The notes under the pieces are model-generated. The model ran no database searches, was not told the DNA's origin, and worked only from the letters and a program-made list of their open reading frames with translations. 64,000 nucleotides of DNA from Apodemus sylvaticus. Lineage: Eukaryota > Chordata > Mammalia > Rodentia > Muridae. The stretch is from assembly GCF_947179515.1 (NCBI RefSeq), contig NC_067473.1:94123850-94187849 (forward strand), in the 5' to 3' direction. Below, in pieces: positions 22,791-34,842 of the stretch (positions are counted from its first letter, which is position 1; each line of letters opens with the position of its first letter). Both the position numbers and the translations under genes were made by a program.

Positions 22791-23612
22791 TGTGGTGTTC
22801 AATATTTGTGTTATCAGATTCACAAATATTTTCTGCATTTTAGCTTGTTTGGAGACTGGGACCTACAGGTAGACAGCAAGGCTGTTGCCTGAATCAGGAT
22901 CAATCATCCAGGTACTGCTCAAGAACAAACTGTGAAAATAGCAGTATTTTCTGTTATAGTACTCAATCCTATGATCACTAGTTAATCCTTATATTGGGAA
23001 ATAGTAGCAAATGGTAGAAAAAAGCAAAATAAGGAGGATCCCAAACTGAGTAAAAGTTGTACCCATTTAGTTTGTATATAAGAAATACTTCCATCTTCAC
23101 AAGGAGTCAGGACTTGAAGTGACACAGGTTCTTGAGGTGAAGGTGTTATATGAGCACCTACTGTGTATTTCCTGTCTTTGCTCTGTTGTTAATAAAGCTA
23201 AAACTGTAAAATCTCATGTTTTCATTTAGTGATAATGGTTATGATAAATTGTCCTTTTAATTTTAAGAAATGTCTACTACAAATAGTTCACTTGGGGAAG
23301 ATATACTATTTTTTTAACCAATCAGAATAATTTGAGTGAGTTAAAGATCTGATAGTTTCTTCCATGTTGTATATTCACTGACGGCAGAATATTTATCTAT
23401 ATTACCCACTATATTTTTGAAAAAAATATTATTTAAAATTGAGACTACCTACATTGCAAATGTCATTTATTAGTTTAAACCTTTGAAAAGAAATTCTATC
23501 TCTGGAGACATACAAAGGATTTGACCTCAGGCACCCGGGGAAACTGGGCTTGTGCTAAGTGCTAAGATGAGTAAGCTTAGCAGTTGTACTTGGAACAGTA
23601 TCTGGTTCCTAA
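22791..23612. other. Upstream region of the intact V-kappa gene
   Basis: AT-rich spacer, no repeat or ORF recognised. Ends at the octamer of the V gene promoter. Confidence 0.5.
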
Positions 23613-23622
23613 TGATTTGCAT
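23613..23622 (+). promoter_or_regulatory. Kappa promoter decamer/octamer
   Basis: TGATTTGCAT matches the kappa decamer TNATTTGCAT, including the perfect octamer ATTTGCAT bound by Oct-1/Oct-2 with OCA-B in B cells. It lies 84 bases upstream of the leader ATG, the usual distance. A TATA-like TTCATAAA follows at 23,651-23,658. Confidence 0.9.
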
Positions 23623-23705
23623 GGCCCCACTTCACAGCCTTGGGGACTTCTTCATAAACCAGTCACACATATACAGTGCCATAGTCATTGCAGTCAGGAC
23701 TCAGC

Positions 23706-24176
23706 ATGGACATGAGGGACCCTGCTCAGTTTCTTGGGTTCTTGTTGCTCTTGTTTCCAGGTAAAATGAACTAAAATTGAAATTTCACTGTTACAAGGTG
23801 ATTAGTGTTGACTGGCATATGGGGAATGTCCTCTCTTATCATGCTTACCTATGAAGATATTTATTATGTCTCCACTTCTAGGAGCCAGATGTGACATCCA
23901 GATGACCCAGTCTCCATCTATATCTGCTTCTCTGGGAGACAGAGTCAGCATCACTTGCAGGGCAAGTCAGGACATTAGCAGTGCTTTAAGCTGGTACCAG
24001 CAGAAACCAGGGAAATCTCCTAAACTCCTGATCTATGGTGCAACCATTCCGGAAGATGGCGTCCCGTCAAGGTTCAGTGGCAGTGGGTCTGGGTCAGATT
24101 ATTCTCTCACCATCAGCAGCCTGGAGTCTGAAGATGAATCAATCTATCACTGTCAACAATATTATGATTATCCTCC
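23706..24176 (+). CDS. Igkv: Immunoglobulin kappa variable gene, intact (spliced: 23,706-23,760 and 23,882-24,176)
   Basis: Germline V-kappa segment that rearranges to a J-kappa to encode the antibody light-chain variable domain. Exon 1 codes a signal peptide starting MDMRDPAQFLGFLLLLFP and ends one base into a Gly codon. The donor is GTAAAA, the intron is 121 bp, and the acceptor CTTCTAG precedes 23,882. The remaining leader is GARC. The mature protein starts DIQMTQSPS at 23,893. First Cys (ITC), Trp (LSWYQQKPG) and second Cys (TGT at 24,151-24,153) are present. CDR1 is QDISSA, CDR2 GAT, CDR3 QQYYDYPP. No stop or frameshift. FR1 has one codon fewer than the kappa norm: Cys is residue 22, not 23, and the loss is around residue 10. 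Tyr before the second Cys is His, as in some rat V-kappas. It resembles the IGKV9/12/14-type group, but I cannot give a subgroup name. Confidence 0.95.
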
Positions 24177-24204
24177 CACAGTGATACAAGTCATAACATA
24201 AACC
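24177..24204 (+). promoter_or_regulatory. V-kappa recombination signal sequence (12-RSS)
   Basis: Perfect heptamer CACAGTG (24,177-24,183), 12-bp spacer, and nonamer ACATAAACC (24,196-24,204), against consensus ACAAAAACC. It is placed directly after the CDR3 codons, so the gene should be a RAG1/RAG2 substrate joining to 23-RSS J-kappa segments. Confidence 0.96.
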
Positions 24205-25039
24205 CCATGGAAGCAGAAGTGAGAGACTTGGCTGCACCATCTGCTTCCCCATGAGTCTCACACTCATGTATTTCTGAGATATCACAGGTCTCTGTTAGGG
24301 TCTGGGGTCATATCAGATGTGGTCTTAAGTGTGATCTGCTCTGCTCATGCAGTTTGGTCTCAGACTGGTCATTTTATCAGGGTAGCTCACAGACTGGGCC
24401 TCATGGTACTTGTCTGACAGTTACTTCGGACTCATTCTCCACCTTGTCCACCTGAGCAGCCCCTTTAAAGTGCTGTCTGTCTCAGGCTCATTCATGCCCA
24501 TGGCCTTGGTCATAGGAAGGTTTCTTCTAGTCCCTGGTTCCCCATCCTGGAATACTGTCTGCTCTTGCCTCATGCCATTCAGGTTGTCTTAGGCTTTCTT
24601 ATCTCAGGGAATGTTAGACTACTAATCATTCAGATGTTCATATGTCAGGACTGTGAGCTGAGCAGAGACATAGTCCCTCTTCATTGAATCCTAGTGACAC
24701 TCCTGTGACAGAGAAAATACATGCACTATGCCTCTTGGAGGCTGGAGTATACCACAATCTTGAATAATCTAATTTCATACAATAGAGAAGAATAAACTCA
24801 GAAGATAACATGGAATTTTTCTAAAGTTCCATTTTCCCTAGTTATGCTGTCCCTTGATTATATATCAATTCTAGGCTGAGTTTACCAACTTTCTAACTTT
24901 TTTCAGGAATATTATTTGCATTTCATTGAGTTTATTAGCAAACTGCAGATGATATCCATTTAAATCTCATTTCAGGACTGGAGATAAAACCCAGTGGTTA
25001 AGGACATTTCTTTAGTACAGACTCTTAGCTTGTATGCTC
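24205..25039. other. 3' flank of V-kappa gene, with possible SINE remnant
   Basis: Non-coding sequence after the RSS. A weak match to the start of a tRNA-derived rodent SINE (GGACTGGAGATAAAACCCAG, then CAGTGGTTAAGGAC) lies at about 24,974-25,020. Nothing else is recognised. Confidence 0.45.
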
Positions 25040-25557
25040 CAGTGAAGACAACTACTCCTGATCCATCCTAGAGAACCTGTTGCACTCAGAGCAGTTGGTG
25101 TTGGACTCCACCCTTCCCACATGTGGAGTCCCAGAGCTGTTGCTGGGGGCCAGGCAGACTAGCCACCAAAACCCCTCTTCCATTCCTTCTGCCACTTCTG
25201 CAGGAGTGAGGAGAGACCTGAGAGCATAGATCTGACTACCCCCACTGCTCAGAGGAACCTATATGGAATCCTCAGGCCTTCAGGTTTCTGACTCTCCTAC
25301 AGTGTGCCATATCCTGGTAGTAAAGGGAGATAGATTACCTCACAAGACTGTGGAGAGGCCTGAGAGCTTGGAGTTGATCTTGAGCCACAGAGCTACATAT
25401 GCAAGTACCACCACAAGAGAGCTTGTCTCCCACGAGTACCTACATACCTGTGTACATAGAAATAATGGGGTCTCCTAGGAGTACAGATACACAGGCTTGC
25501 AGGACAGATAAGGCACAGTCAGAGACAACAAGATCAGCTAACACCAGAGATAACCAG

Positions 25558-26560
25558 ATGGCAAAAAGCAAAAACAAGAACATTACCAACAGAAAGCAAG
25601 GCAACATGGCACCATCCTAATCCAGTTCTCCCACAACAGCAAGTCCTGGATATCTCAACACACTGGAAAAGCATGAATGGGATTTAAAATCACATCTCCT
25701 GATGCTTATAGAGGACTTAAAGAAGTACACAAATAACTCCCTTAAAGAAATACAGAAAAACATGGGTCAAAAGTTAGAAGCACTTAAAGAAGAAACACAA
25801 AAATACCTTAAAGAATTACAAGAAAACACAAACAAAAAAGTGAAGGAATGGAGCAACACCATCCATGACCTAAAAGTGGAAGTAGAAACAATAAGGAACT
25901 CACAAAGGGAGACAACTCTGGAGATTGAAAACGTTGGAAAGAAATCAGGAGTCATAGATGAAAGCATCAACAAGAAAGAATACAAGAGATAGAATAAAGA
26001 ATCTCAGGTGCTGAGGATACCATAGAAAACATTAAATCAACAGTCAAAGAAAATACAAAATGCATAAAGCTTGTAACCCAAAACATCCAGGAAATCCAGG
26101 ACACAATGAGCAGACCAAACCTAAGGATTGTAGGTATAGAAGAGAGTAAAAATCTCCAACTTAAAGGGCCAGTAAATATCTTCAACAAAATTGTAGAATA
26201 AAACTTGCCTAACCTAAAGAAGGAGATGCCAATGAACATACAAGAAGCTTAAAGAACTTCAAACAGTCTGGGCCAGAACGGAAATTCCTCCTATCACATA
26301 GTAAACATAAATGTACTAAACAAAGAAAGAATATTAAAAGCAGTTACGGAAAAGGGTCAAGTAGTATATAAAGGTAGATCTATCAGAATTGCATAAGACT
26401 TCTCACAAGAACTGAAAGCTAGAAGATCCAACATAAATGTCAGCCCAGGATACTATTCCCAGCAAAATTCCCAATTACCATAGGTGGAGAAAACAAAATA
26501 TTCTATGACAAAACCAAATTTACATAATATCTTTCTACAAACCCTAGAAAAAGCAATAAA
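25558..26560 (+). pseudogene. LINE-1 ORF1 remnant
   Basis: Starts MAKSKNKNITNRKQGNMAPS and hits a stop at codon 21. The coiled-coil part is open at 25,702-25,992 (KELQENTNKKVKEW), followed by decayed RRM and C-terminal pieces. The start ATG aligns with the ORF1 starts of the elements at 15,994 and 35,492. Confidence 0.82.
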
Positions 26561-26599
26561 GTAACTTTTTTTCAGCAAACCTAAGATAGTCACACAAAC

Positions 26600-28917
26600 A
26601 AATTCCACATTTAACAACAAAAATAACAGGAAGTAACAATAACTTTTCTTTAATATCACTTGACATCAATGAACTCAATACCTCAATGAAAACACAGAGA
26701 TTAACAGTACCTAACATTTTGCTGCACACAAGAAACCCACCTCGGTCACAAAGACAGTAACTGCCTCTGAGTCAAAGATTGAAAAACAAATTTTCAAGCA
26801 AATGGTTCTAAGAAGCAAGCTGGAGTAGCCATTTTTATACCAGATAAAATAGACTTTCAACCAAAAGTTGTTTAAAAAGATAAGGAATGACACTTCATAC
26901 TGGTCAAAGAAAAATCTACCAAGATAAACTCTCAATTCTGAACATCTATGCTCCAAATGCAAGGGCACCCACATTCATAAAAGAAACTTTACTAAAACTC
27001 AAAGCAAACATTTCATCCTACACAGTAATAGTGGGAGACTTCAACACCCCACTCTCAGTAATGGGCAAATCATGGAAACAGAAACTAAACAGAGACACAG
27101 TGAAACAAACCGAAGTTATGAAACAAATGAATCTAACAGATATTTATAGAACATTTCATCCTAAAGCAAAAGAATATACCTTCTTCTCAACACCTCATGG
27201 TACCTTCTCCAAAATTGATCATATAATTGGTCACAATACAAGCCTGAACAGATACAGGAATATTGCAATAATTCCTTGCATCCTTTCAGATCACCATGGT
27301 CTAAGGCTGGTCTTAAGTTCCAAAAAAACAATGGAAAATACACATATACATGGACATTGAATAATGCTCTACTCAATGATAACTTGGTCAAGGAAGAAAT
27401 AGAGAAAGAATTTAAAGACTTTTTAGAATTTAATGAAAATGAAGACACATCTTACTAAAACTTATGGGACTAAGAGGAAAACTCATAGTACTAAGTGCCT
27501 CCAAAAGAAACTGGAGAAACCATACACTAGGAGCTTAATGACACACCCGAAAGCCCTAGAACAAAAGAAGCAAATACATCCAAGAAGATTAGACAACAGG
27601 AAATAATCAAACTCATTGCTGAAAACAACCAAATAGAAACAAAAAAACTGTACAAAGAATCAACAAAACCAGGAACTGGTTCTTTGAGAAAATCAGCAAG
27701 ATAAATAAACCCTTAGCCAGACTAACCAGAGGGCACAGAGGTACTATCCAAATTAATAAAATCAGAAATGAAAAGGGAGACATAACAACAGAAACTGGAA
27801 ATTCAAAAAACATCATCAGATCCTACTACAAAAGGTTATATTAAAAAAAATTGGAAAATGTGGATAAAATGGACAATTTTCTAGACACATACCAGGTGCT
27901 AATGTTAAAAAAGGACCAGATAAACTATCTGGATAGTCCTATAAGCCCTGAGGAAATAGAGCAATCATTAACAGTCTCCCAACCCAAAAAAAAAATCCCA
28001 TGACCAGATGGGTTTAGTGGCGAATTCTATTATATTTTCAAAGAAACCTAATACTGACACTCTTCAAACTATTCCACAAAATGGAATCACAAGAAACACT
28101 ATTCAATTCATTCTATGAAGTCACAATAGCATTTATACCTTAACCAAACAAAGACCAAACAAGAGAGAGAACTTCAGACCAACTTTCCTTAAGGACATTG
28201 ATGCAAAAATACTCAATATAAATTTTGCCAACCAAATCTAAGAATACATCAAAATGACAATTCACCATGATCAATAGGCTTCATCCCAGGGATGCAGGGA
28301 TGGTTCAATATACAGAAATCCATCAATGTATCCACTACATAAACAAACTCAAAGAAAAAAACCACTTGATCATTTCATTAGATACTGAAAAAGCATTTGA
28401 CAAAATTCAGCATACCTTCATGTTAAAAGTTTTGGAGAGATCAGGAATTGAATATCCATAACTAAACATGGTAAAAGTATTGCACTGCAAACCAGTAGCC
28501 AACATCAAACTAAATGGAGAAAAACTTGAAGCAATCCCACTAAAATTGGGGAAGAGACAAAGCTGCCCTTTCTCTCCCTATCTATTCAATATAATACTTG
28601 AATTTATAGCTAGAGCAATTAGATAGCAGTAGGTCAAAGATAGAATGAGGTCAAAGGTATACAAATTGTAAAGGAAGAAATCAAAAAATCACTATTTGCA
28701 GATGACATGATTGTATACTTAAGTGACTCCAAAAGTTCCACTAGAGAACTCCAAAAGCTAATAAACAACTTCAGCAAAGTGGCTGGATATAAAATTAACT
28801 CAAACAAATCAGTAGCCTTCCTTTACTCAAAGAATAATCAAGCTGAGAAAGAAATTAGGAAAATGACAACCTTCACAATAGTCACAAATAATATTACATA
28901 ACGTGGTATGGAAATTC
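26600..28917 (+). pseudogene. LINE-1 ORF2 remnant, truncated in the RT region
   Basis: Endonuclease open at 26,887-27,360 (IVGDFNTPLS, KIDHIIGH, LSDHHG). RT pieces at 28,267-28,461 (SLDTEKAFDKIQH) and 28,707-28,901 just after the FADD box (TTTGCAGATGAC at 28,695-28,706). Frameshifts and stops throughout. Confidence 0.85.
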
Positions 28918-29440
28918 CATAACTTTCAGAATAAATATGTTGCAAGTGTTCTCTAAACAATGAAACATAAAGAGAGGAAGAATTGACTCATAAGCTCACC
29001 CTACTACTATGTTTCTCTTAAAAATAAAATTATTAAATTGTTGTATGACCAGAGCCATGATAATCACTTGTTAGATACATGAAGTGGAAAATATTTTATA
29101 ATTAATACACTATTATTTGCTACTTCCTTTCCTTCCTATCCTTCTTATTTTCAATTCTGTTAACTTCACCACAGTGGGATATTCCAGTAGCCAACACAAA
29201 AACATAAAGAACTTCTTCAAGAATTTAACAGACAGTTTATTCTGTATCCAAGTGTGAATGACTTTGATTTGGAACACAGATTTAGGTTACCTCTATTTCC
29301 ATGTTCCTACATAGTAACAGTTTTGTGAACTTTTTGTAGTAAGAGAACAAAGAACATCATGAACTGAGGCATTTTCAATGTATTGGTGGAAACATTAAAA
29401 GAAGTATTAAACTAAAGTGGGGGAAATCTTTGTAGGCCTC
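28918..29440. other. Duplicated kappa spacer (copy C) between L1 direct repeats
   Basis: About 515 bases from 28,926 match 51,183-51,689 with few differences (one small deletion of 8-9 bases in the latter near 51,508). Part is also homologous to 19,930-20,050. The right end is exactly at GGCCTC in both. It is flanked by a roughly 95-base L1 repeat (28,824-28,917 and 29,441-29,540). Confidence 0.88.
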
Positions 29441-32415
29441 TACTCAAAGGATAATCAAATTATCCTTGAGAAAGAAATTAGGAAAATGACAACCTTCACA
29501 ATAGTCACAAATAATATTACATAACTTGGTATGGAAATTCAAAAAATCATCAGATCCTATTACAAACACTTATAATTAACTGGAAAATCTGGATGAAACA
29601 GAAAATTTTCTAGACAGATAACAGGTACCAAAGTTAAATCAGAATCAGATAAACCATCTAAATAGTCCCCAAACCCCTAAAGAAATAGAAATAGTTATTA
29701 AAAGTCTCCCAGCCAAAAAAGAAAAAAAAAATCCCAGGACCAGATGGGTTTAGTGCGGAATTCTATCATACCTTCAAAGAAGATCTAATACCAACACTCT
29801 TCAAGCTAGTCCACAAAATAGAAACAGAAGGAACACTACCCAACTCATTCTATGAAGCCACAATTACACTGATACCAAAACCACTCAAAGATCCAACAAA
29901 GAAAGAGAACTTCAGGCCAATTTACCTTGTGAATATTGATGCAAAAATACTAAATAAAATTCTTGCCAACAGAATCCAAGAACACATCAAAATGATCATC
30001 TACCATGATCAAGAAGGCTTCATTCCAGGGATGCAGGGATGGTTCAATATACAGAAATCCATCAATGCAATCCACTACTTAAACAAACTCAAAGAAAAAA
30101 ACAACATGGTCATTTCATTAGATGCTGAAAAAGCGTTTAACAAAATTCAGCATCCTTTCATGCTAAAAGTCTTGGAAAGAACAGGAATTCAAGGCCCATA
30201 CCTAAACATAGTGGAAGCAATATACAGCAAACCAGTAGCCAACATCAAACTAAATGGAGAGAAACTTGATGCAGTCCCACTAAAATCAGGGACTAGACAA
30301 GGCTGCCCTCTCTCTACATATTTTTTCAAAATAATACTTGAAGTTCTAGCTAGAGCAATTAGAAAACATAGGAAGTCAAAGGGATACAAATTGGAAAGGA
30401 AGAAGTCAAACTATTACTATTCTCAGATGATATGATAGCATACTTAGTGACCCAAAAGCCTCCATCAGAGAACTCCTACAGCTGATAAACAACTTCAGCA
30501 AAGTGTCTGGTTATAAAATCAACTCAAGCAATTCAGTAGCCTTCCTATACTCTAAAAATAAAAAGTCTGAGAACAAAATTAAGGAAATGACACCCTCACA
30601 AAACCACAAACAATAAAAAGTATTGTGGTGTGACTCTAACCAAACAAGTGAAAGATCTGTATGACAAGAACTTCAAGTCTCTGATGAAAGAAATCGAGGA
30701 AGATCTCAGAAGATGAAAAAATCTTCCATGCTCTTGGATTAGCAGGGTTAATATAGTAAAAATTGCCATCTTGCCAAAAGCAATATAGAGGTTCAATGTA
30801 ATTCCCATCAAATTCCCAACTCAGTTCTTCATAGAATTAGAAAGAACAATTCTCAAATTCACCTGGAATATAAAAAACCCAGGATAGCTAAAACTATTCT
30901 CAACAGTAAAAGAACTTCTGGGGGAATCAAAATCCTGGACCTCAAGCAGTACAACAGAGCAGCAGTGTTGAAAACTGCATAGTATTGTTAAAGTGTCAGG
31001 CAGATTGATCAATGGAATAGAATTGAAGACCCAGAAATGAACCCACACACCTATAGTCACTCGATCCTTGACAAAGGAGCTGAAACCAACCAGTGGAAAA
31101 AGATAGCCTTTTCCACAAATGATGCTGGCTCAATTGGAGGTCAGCATGCAGAAGAATGCAAATCAATTCATTCTTATCTCTTTCTACTAAGCTCAACTCC
31201 AAGTGGATCAAGAACCTCCACATAAAACCAGATATACTGAACCTAATAGAAAAAAAAAACTGGGGAAGACCTTTGAGGACATGGGCACAGAGGAAAAGTT
31301 CCTGAACAGAACACCAATAGCTTATGCTCTAAGATCAAGAATTGACAAATGGGACCTCATAAAATTCCAAAGTTTCTGTAAGGCAAAGGACACTGTCAAT
31401 CAGACAAAATGGCACCCAACAAATTAGGAAAAGATCTTCACTAATCCTACATCTGACAGAGGGCTAATATCCAATATATACAAAGAATTCAAGAAGTTAG
31501 ACTCCAGAGAGCCATATAACTCTATTAAAAATGGGGTACTGAGCTAAACAAAGAATTTTCACCTGAAGAATTTTGAATGGCTGAGAAAAACCTTAAGAAA
31601 TGTTCAACATCATTAGTCATTAGGGAAATGCAAATCAAAACAACCCTGAGATTTCATCTCACACCAATCAGAATGGCTAAGATAAAAAACTCAGGAGACA
31701 GCAAGTGTTGGTGAGGATGTGCAGAAAGAGGAACACTCTTCCACTGCTGGTGGGATTGCAAGTTGGTACAACCACTCTGGAAATCAGTCTGGCAGTTCCT
31801 CAGAAAACTGGGAATGACATGTCCAGGAGGAGCCTGTTAAACCACTCCTAGGCATATACCCAGAGGATTACCAGACATGCAATAAGGACACATGCTCCAC
31901 TCTGTTCATAGCAGCCTTATTTATAATAACCAGAAGCGGGGAAGAACCCAGATGTCCCTCAGTGGAGGAATGGATACAGAAAATGTGGTATATTTACACA
32001 ATGAAATCCTACTCAGCAATTAAAAACAATGAATTCATGAAATTCTTAGGGAAATGGCTGGAACTGGAAAATATCATCCTAAATGAGGCAACCCAATAAC
32101 AATAGAACACACATGGAATTCAGTCACTGATAAGTGGATATTACCCCAGAAGCTCTGAATACCCAAGACACAATTAACATGTCAAATGATTCCCAAGAAG
32201 AAGCAAGGAGAGGGCCCTGGTCCTGGAAAGGCTTTATGCAGCAATGTCGGGGATTACCAGGATAGAGAAGTGGGAGGGGTTGATTGGTGAATGGGCAGAG
32301 GGAAGAGGGCTTATACAACTTATTGGGAGGGGAAAACTGGGAAAGGGGAAATCATTTGGAATGTAACAAACAAAGAATGTAGAAAATAAAAATATAGAAA
32401 AAAAAAGAAAAATAA
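29441..32415 (+). mobile_element. Old LINE-1, 5'-truncated in ORF2
   Basis: The first 100 bases repeat the end of the L1 at 28,824-28,917. Then ORF2 resumes at the codons around EIQKIIRSYY and runs through RT (open at 29,929-30,435, with TRQGCPLS) and C-terminus to a 3'UTR of the AGAAGCTCTGAATACCCAAG type, with A-rich tail near 32,395-32,415. Frameshifts are many. Confidence 0.87.
29541..32135 (+). pseudogene. LINE-1 ORF2 remnant
   Basis: Decayed ORF2 from before the RT to the C-terminal stop. SLDAEKAFNKIQHPF (RT) is open, and the FADD position near 30,423 reads as a changed codon series (TCAGATGAT). The cysteine-rich C-terminus is present at about 31,700-31,760 in shifted frames. Not functional. 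Confidence 0.82.
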
Positions 32416-33285
32416 AAAAGAAATGTTCAACATCCTTAGTAATCAGGGAAATGCAAATCAAAACAACCCTGAGATTTGAAGTCACACCAATCAGAATGGC
32501 TAAGATGAAAAACTCAAGGGATAGCAGATGCTGGCACAGATACAGAGAAAGACAAACACTATTCCATTTCTGGTGAGATTGCTGGTAATCTACTCTGGAA
32601 ATCAGTTTGCTGGTTCCTCAGAAAATTAGTTATAGTACTACCTGAGGACCCAGATAATACCACTCCTGGGCATAAACCCAAAATATGCTCCAATATGTAG
32701 TAAGATCACATGCTCCACTATGTTCATAGCAGCATTTTTTGATAATAACCACAAGCTGGAAAGAACCCAGATATCCTTCAACAGAAGAATGGATACAGAT
32801 AATGTGGCATATTTACACAGTAGAATACTACTCAGCTATTATCAAAAATGAATTCATAAAATTCTTAGGCAAATGGATGTAACTAGAAAGTGTCATCCTG
32901 TGTGAGGTAACCCAATCACAAAAGAACACTCATGGTATGCACTCACTGATAAGTGGATATTAGCCAAAAGCTTTAGAATAAATAAGATACAATTCATAGA
33001 CTACATTAAGCTCAAAAAGAAGGAAGACCAAAATGTGGTTGCTCTGGTTTTTCTGAGAAAGGGAACAAAATACTCACAGGAGCAATTATGGAGAAAAAGT
33101 GTGTGGCAGAGACTGAAGGAAAGGCCATCCAGAGACTGTCCTTCCTGGGGATTCATCCTATAAACAGTTACCATACCTCGACACTACTATGGATGCCAAG
33201 AAGTGCTTGCCTTAGGAGCCTGTTATGGCTGTCTCCTGAGGAGCCCTGCCAGAACCTTATGGATACATAAGCTAGGGAGATGCTA
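32416..33285 (+). mobile_element. Older LINE-1 3' fragment with Lx-like 3'UTR
   Basis: Starts at the ORF2 codons KKCSTSL-like (AAGAAATGTTCAACATCC), directly after the A-rich tail of the preceding element. ORF2 C-terminus is decayed. The 3'UTR contains CTCAAAAAGAAGGAAGACCA, typical of an older murine L1 type. Confidence 0.8.
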
Positions 33286-33289
33286 GCAT

Positions 33290-33392
33290 CTTTATTATTT
33301 ATTTATGTATTTATTTATTCATTTATTTATTTTATACATGAGTTTTCTCTGTTCATATAGATACACACAAGCACACACACACACACACATAT

Positions 33393-33444
<52 letters not shown>

Positions 33445-33556
33445 ACATACCCCAGATGATGGAATCTGATACCATTACAGATGATTGTTAGTCATCATAT
33501 GGGGGTTGGGAATTGAACTCAGGTCCTCTGGAAAAGCAGTCAGAGCCCTTAAGTAC
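33290..33556 (-). mobile_element. B2 SINE (minus strand) with internal CA expansion
   Basis: Read on the minus strand: AAGGGCTCTGACTGCTTTTC, the GAGTTCAATTCCCAACCCCC region, then the CATCTGTAATGGTATCAGAT segment, and an AT-rich tail of TTTA/ATTT units at 33,290-33,335. The usual TGTGTCTG-like internal part has grown into a long CA array at 33,367-33,442. Confidence 0.85.
33367..33442. repeat. (CA)n microsatellite
   Basis: Near-perfect AC repeat with one ATATAA interruption near 33,390, lying inside the B2 SINE. Confidence 0.97.
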
Positions 33557-34825
33557 ATCAAAGCTGTCTTCATTTTAATTTCAGTGGACCCAGCCCCACC
33601 CTTTGTCCTCTGATGGTGCATGTACATAATGGTCTTAGGAAAATGCAAACAATACATGCATTCATTTTTATTAAAAAGCAGTTCACAGTATCAATACAGA
33701 CATATGCTCTATTCACTTCTATGCCTTTTCATACAGGAGTTATTCTTCTATCCTCAGTGTATGTAGAGATTTTTTTGTAATTAGTTTCAAATGTCTATGT
33801 TGAGCTTCCTTGATTTATTAATTTGTATATTAATATAATTAGCAAAGATTTTATTTCATTCCTTTCATTACTCATTTCTTACTACATTGGTTGTATTTAT
33901 GCTATTGTTTTAGATACAAATTGCAAGAGTAGACATTTTGGTCTTTTGTATAATCAGAGGCATAAATGCCCAATATTTCTCCATTGAATATTATATTAGC
34001 CTGAACTTTATAGACAGAACATGACAGTAAGATAATTTTTTGACTATGTTTCCTTCTTTAAAGATTTATAATGAAGAGTTAATGACTCCTATAGAAGTAA
34101 TTTTAAGACAGTATGGAGATAATTACTTTTTCTTTTCCTTAATTGTCAATAGGCTGAACTATATGGGTACTGTGGTAAAGGGTGTGTTTTCTTGGGAAAT
34201 ACATTCAAATAGATGAGGATGCCTCCCAAGAGGGAACCAAAATGGTGAAAGTAGAGAATCAGAAGGGGAAGAATTGGATGAGGAACACGAGGAAGAGACA
34301 CCAAAATATGATTTAATTTATTCCTTTCCTCTATATCCCTGTATCCACTGTATTCAATCAAATGATTGTGTTAGATTTTTTTAAATAAAGTAACAAAATC
34401 TCTATTCTTTCAGAAGTTGTAGTGTTGACACCTTCTCACTTATAAGGGGAGATATTTTGTCTCTGCCTACCATATGCAGTCACTGTTGTCCTTAACTATA
34501 TCTGCAAGATCAAAGCATGAACCTGTTCTCCTTCCATTATTTCCATCTCAGAGACTATTGGCTGTCTTCATTCCTCAGAAAAAATTTAATTTTTAAAGAA
34601 AGTGTGATGCTGTAGCTATCATGATAGCTATGATATGTATAAATGAAAAAAAAAAAGTCAGTAAGCCTGGAGAAAACACAACTATTTATAAAGCTAGCAA
34701 CACTCAGATTTTAGGATTTTCAGTGCACACTTGGTTAATACAGACAGACAGACAGACTGACAGGAAGATAATATAAAGATAATCTCTATCTATTCATCCC
34801 TAAAGCAAAACAGACCACGAATACT
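33557..34825. other. Spacer without recognisable gene
   Basis: AT-rich, no V exon or SINE seen. A short CAGA run is at 34,741-34,757. It ends at the L1 target site. Confidence 0.55.
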
Positions 34826-34842
34826 AGGAAAACAGACCAAGA
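34826..34842. repeat. Left TSD of full-length L1
   Basis: AGGAAAACAGACCAAGA, identical to 40,384-40,400 (17 bases; the first A may belong to the tail on the right side). Confidence 0.93.

Larger units (their letters stand above)
25040..28917 (+). mobile_element. Old LINE-1 with 5'UTR, ORF1 and truncated ORF2
   Basis: Plus-strand element: 5'UTR remnant (about 25,040-25,557), ORF1 (25,558-26,560) and ORF2 (from about 26,600) ending abruptly at the codons after MTTFTIVTNNI, where L1 homology stops near 28,905. The last 94 bases are repeated at 29,441-29,540. Many stops. No TSD found. Confidence 0.88.

Noticed and set aside
22801..23550. A second V-kappa leader or exon upstream of the intact gene
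   Set aside because: No octamer plus leader pair and no FR2/FR3 signature found on either strand.
23851..24201. A continuous 116-codon frame starting at an ATG in the intron of the V-kappa gene
   Set aside because: The start lies in the leader intron and the end runs through the RSS. The spliced structure 23,706-23,760 plus 23,882-24,176 explains the sequence better.
33290..33556. tRNA gene
   Set aside because: The tRNA-like part belongs to a B2 SINE. No intact cloverleaf.
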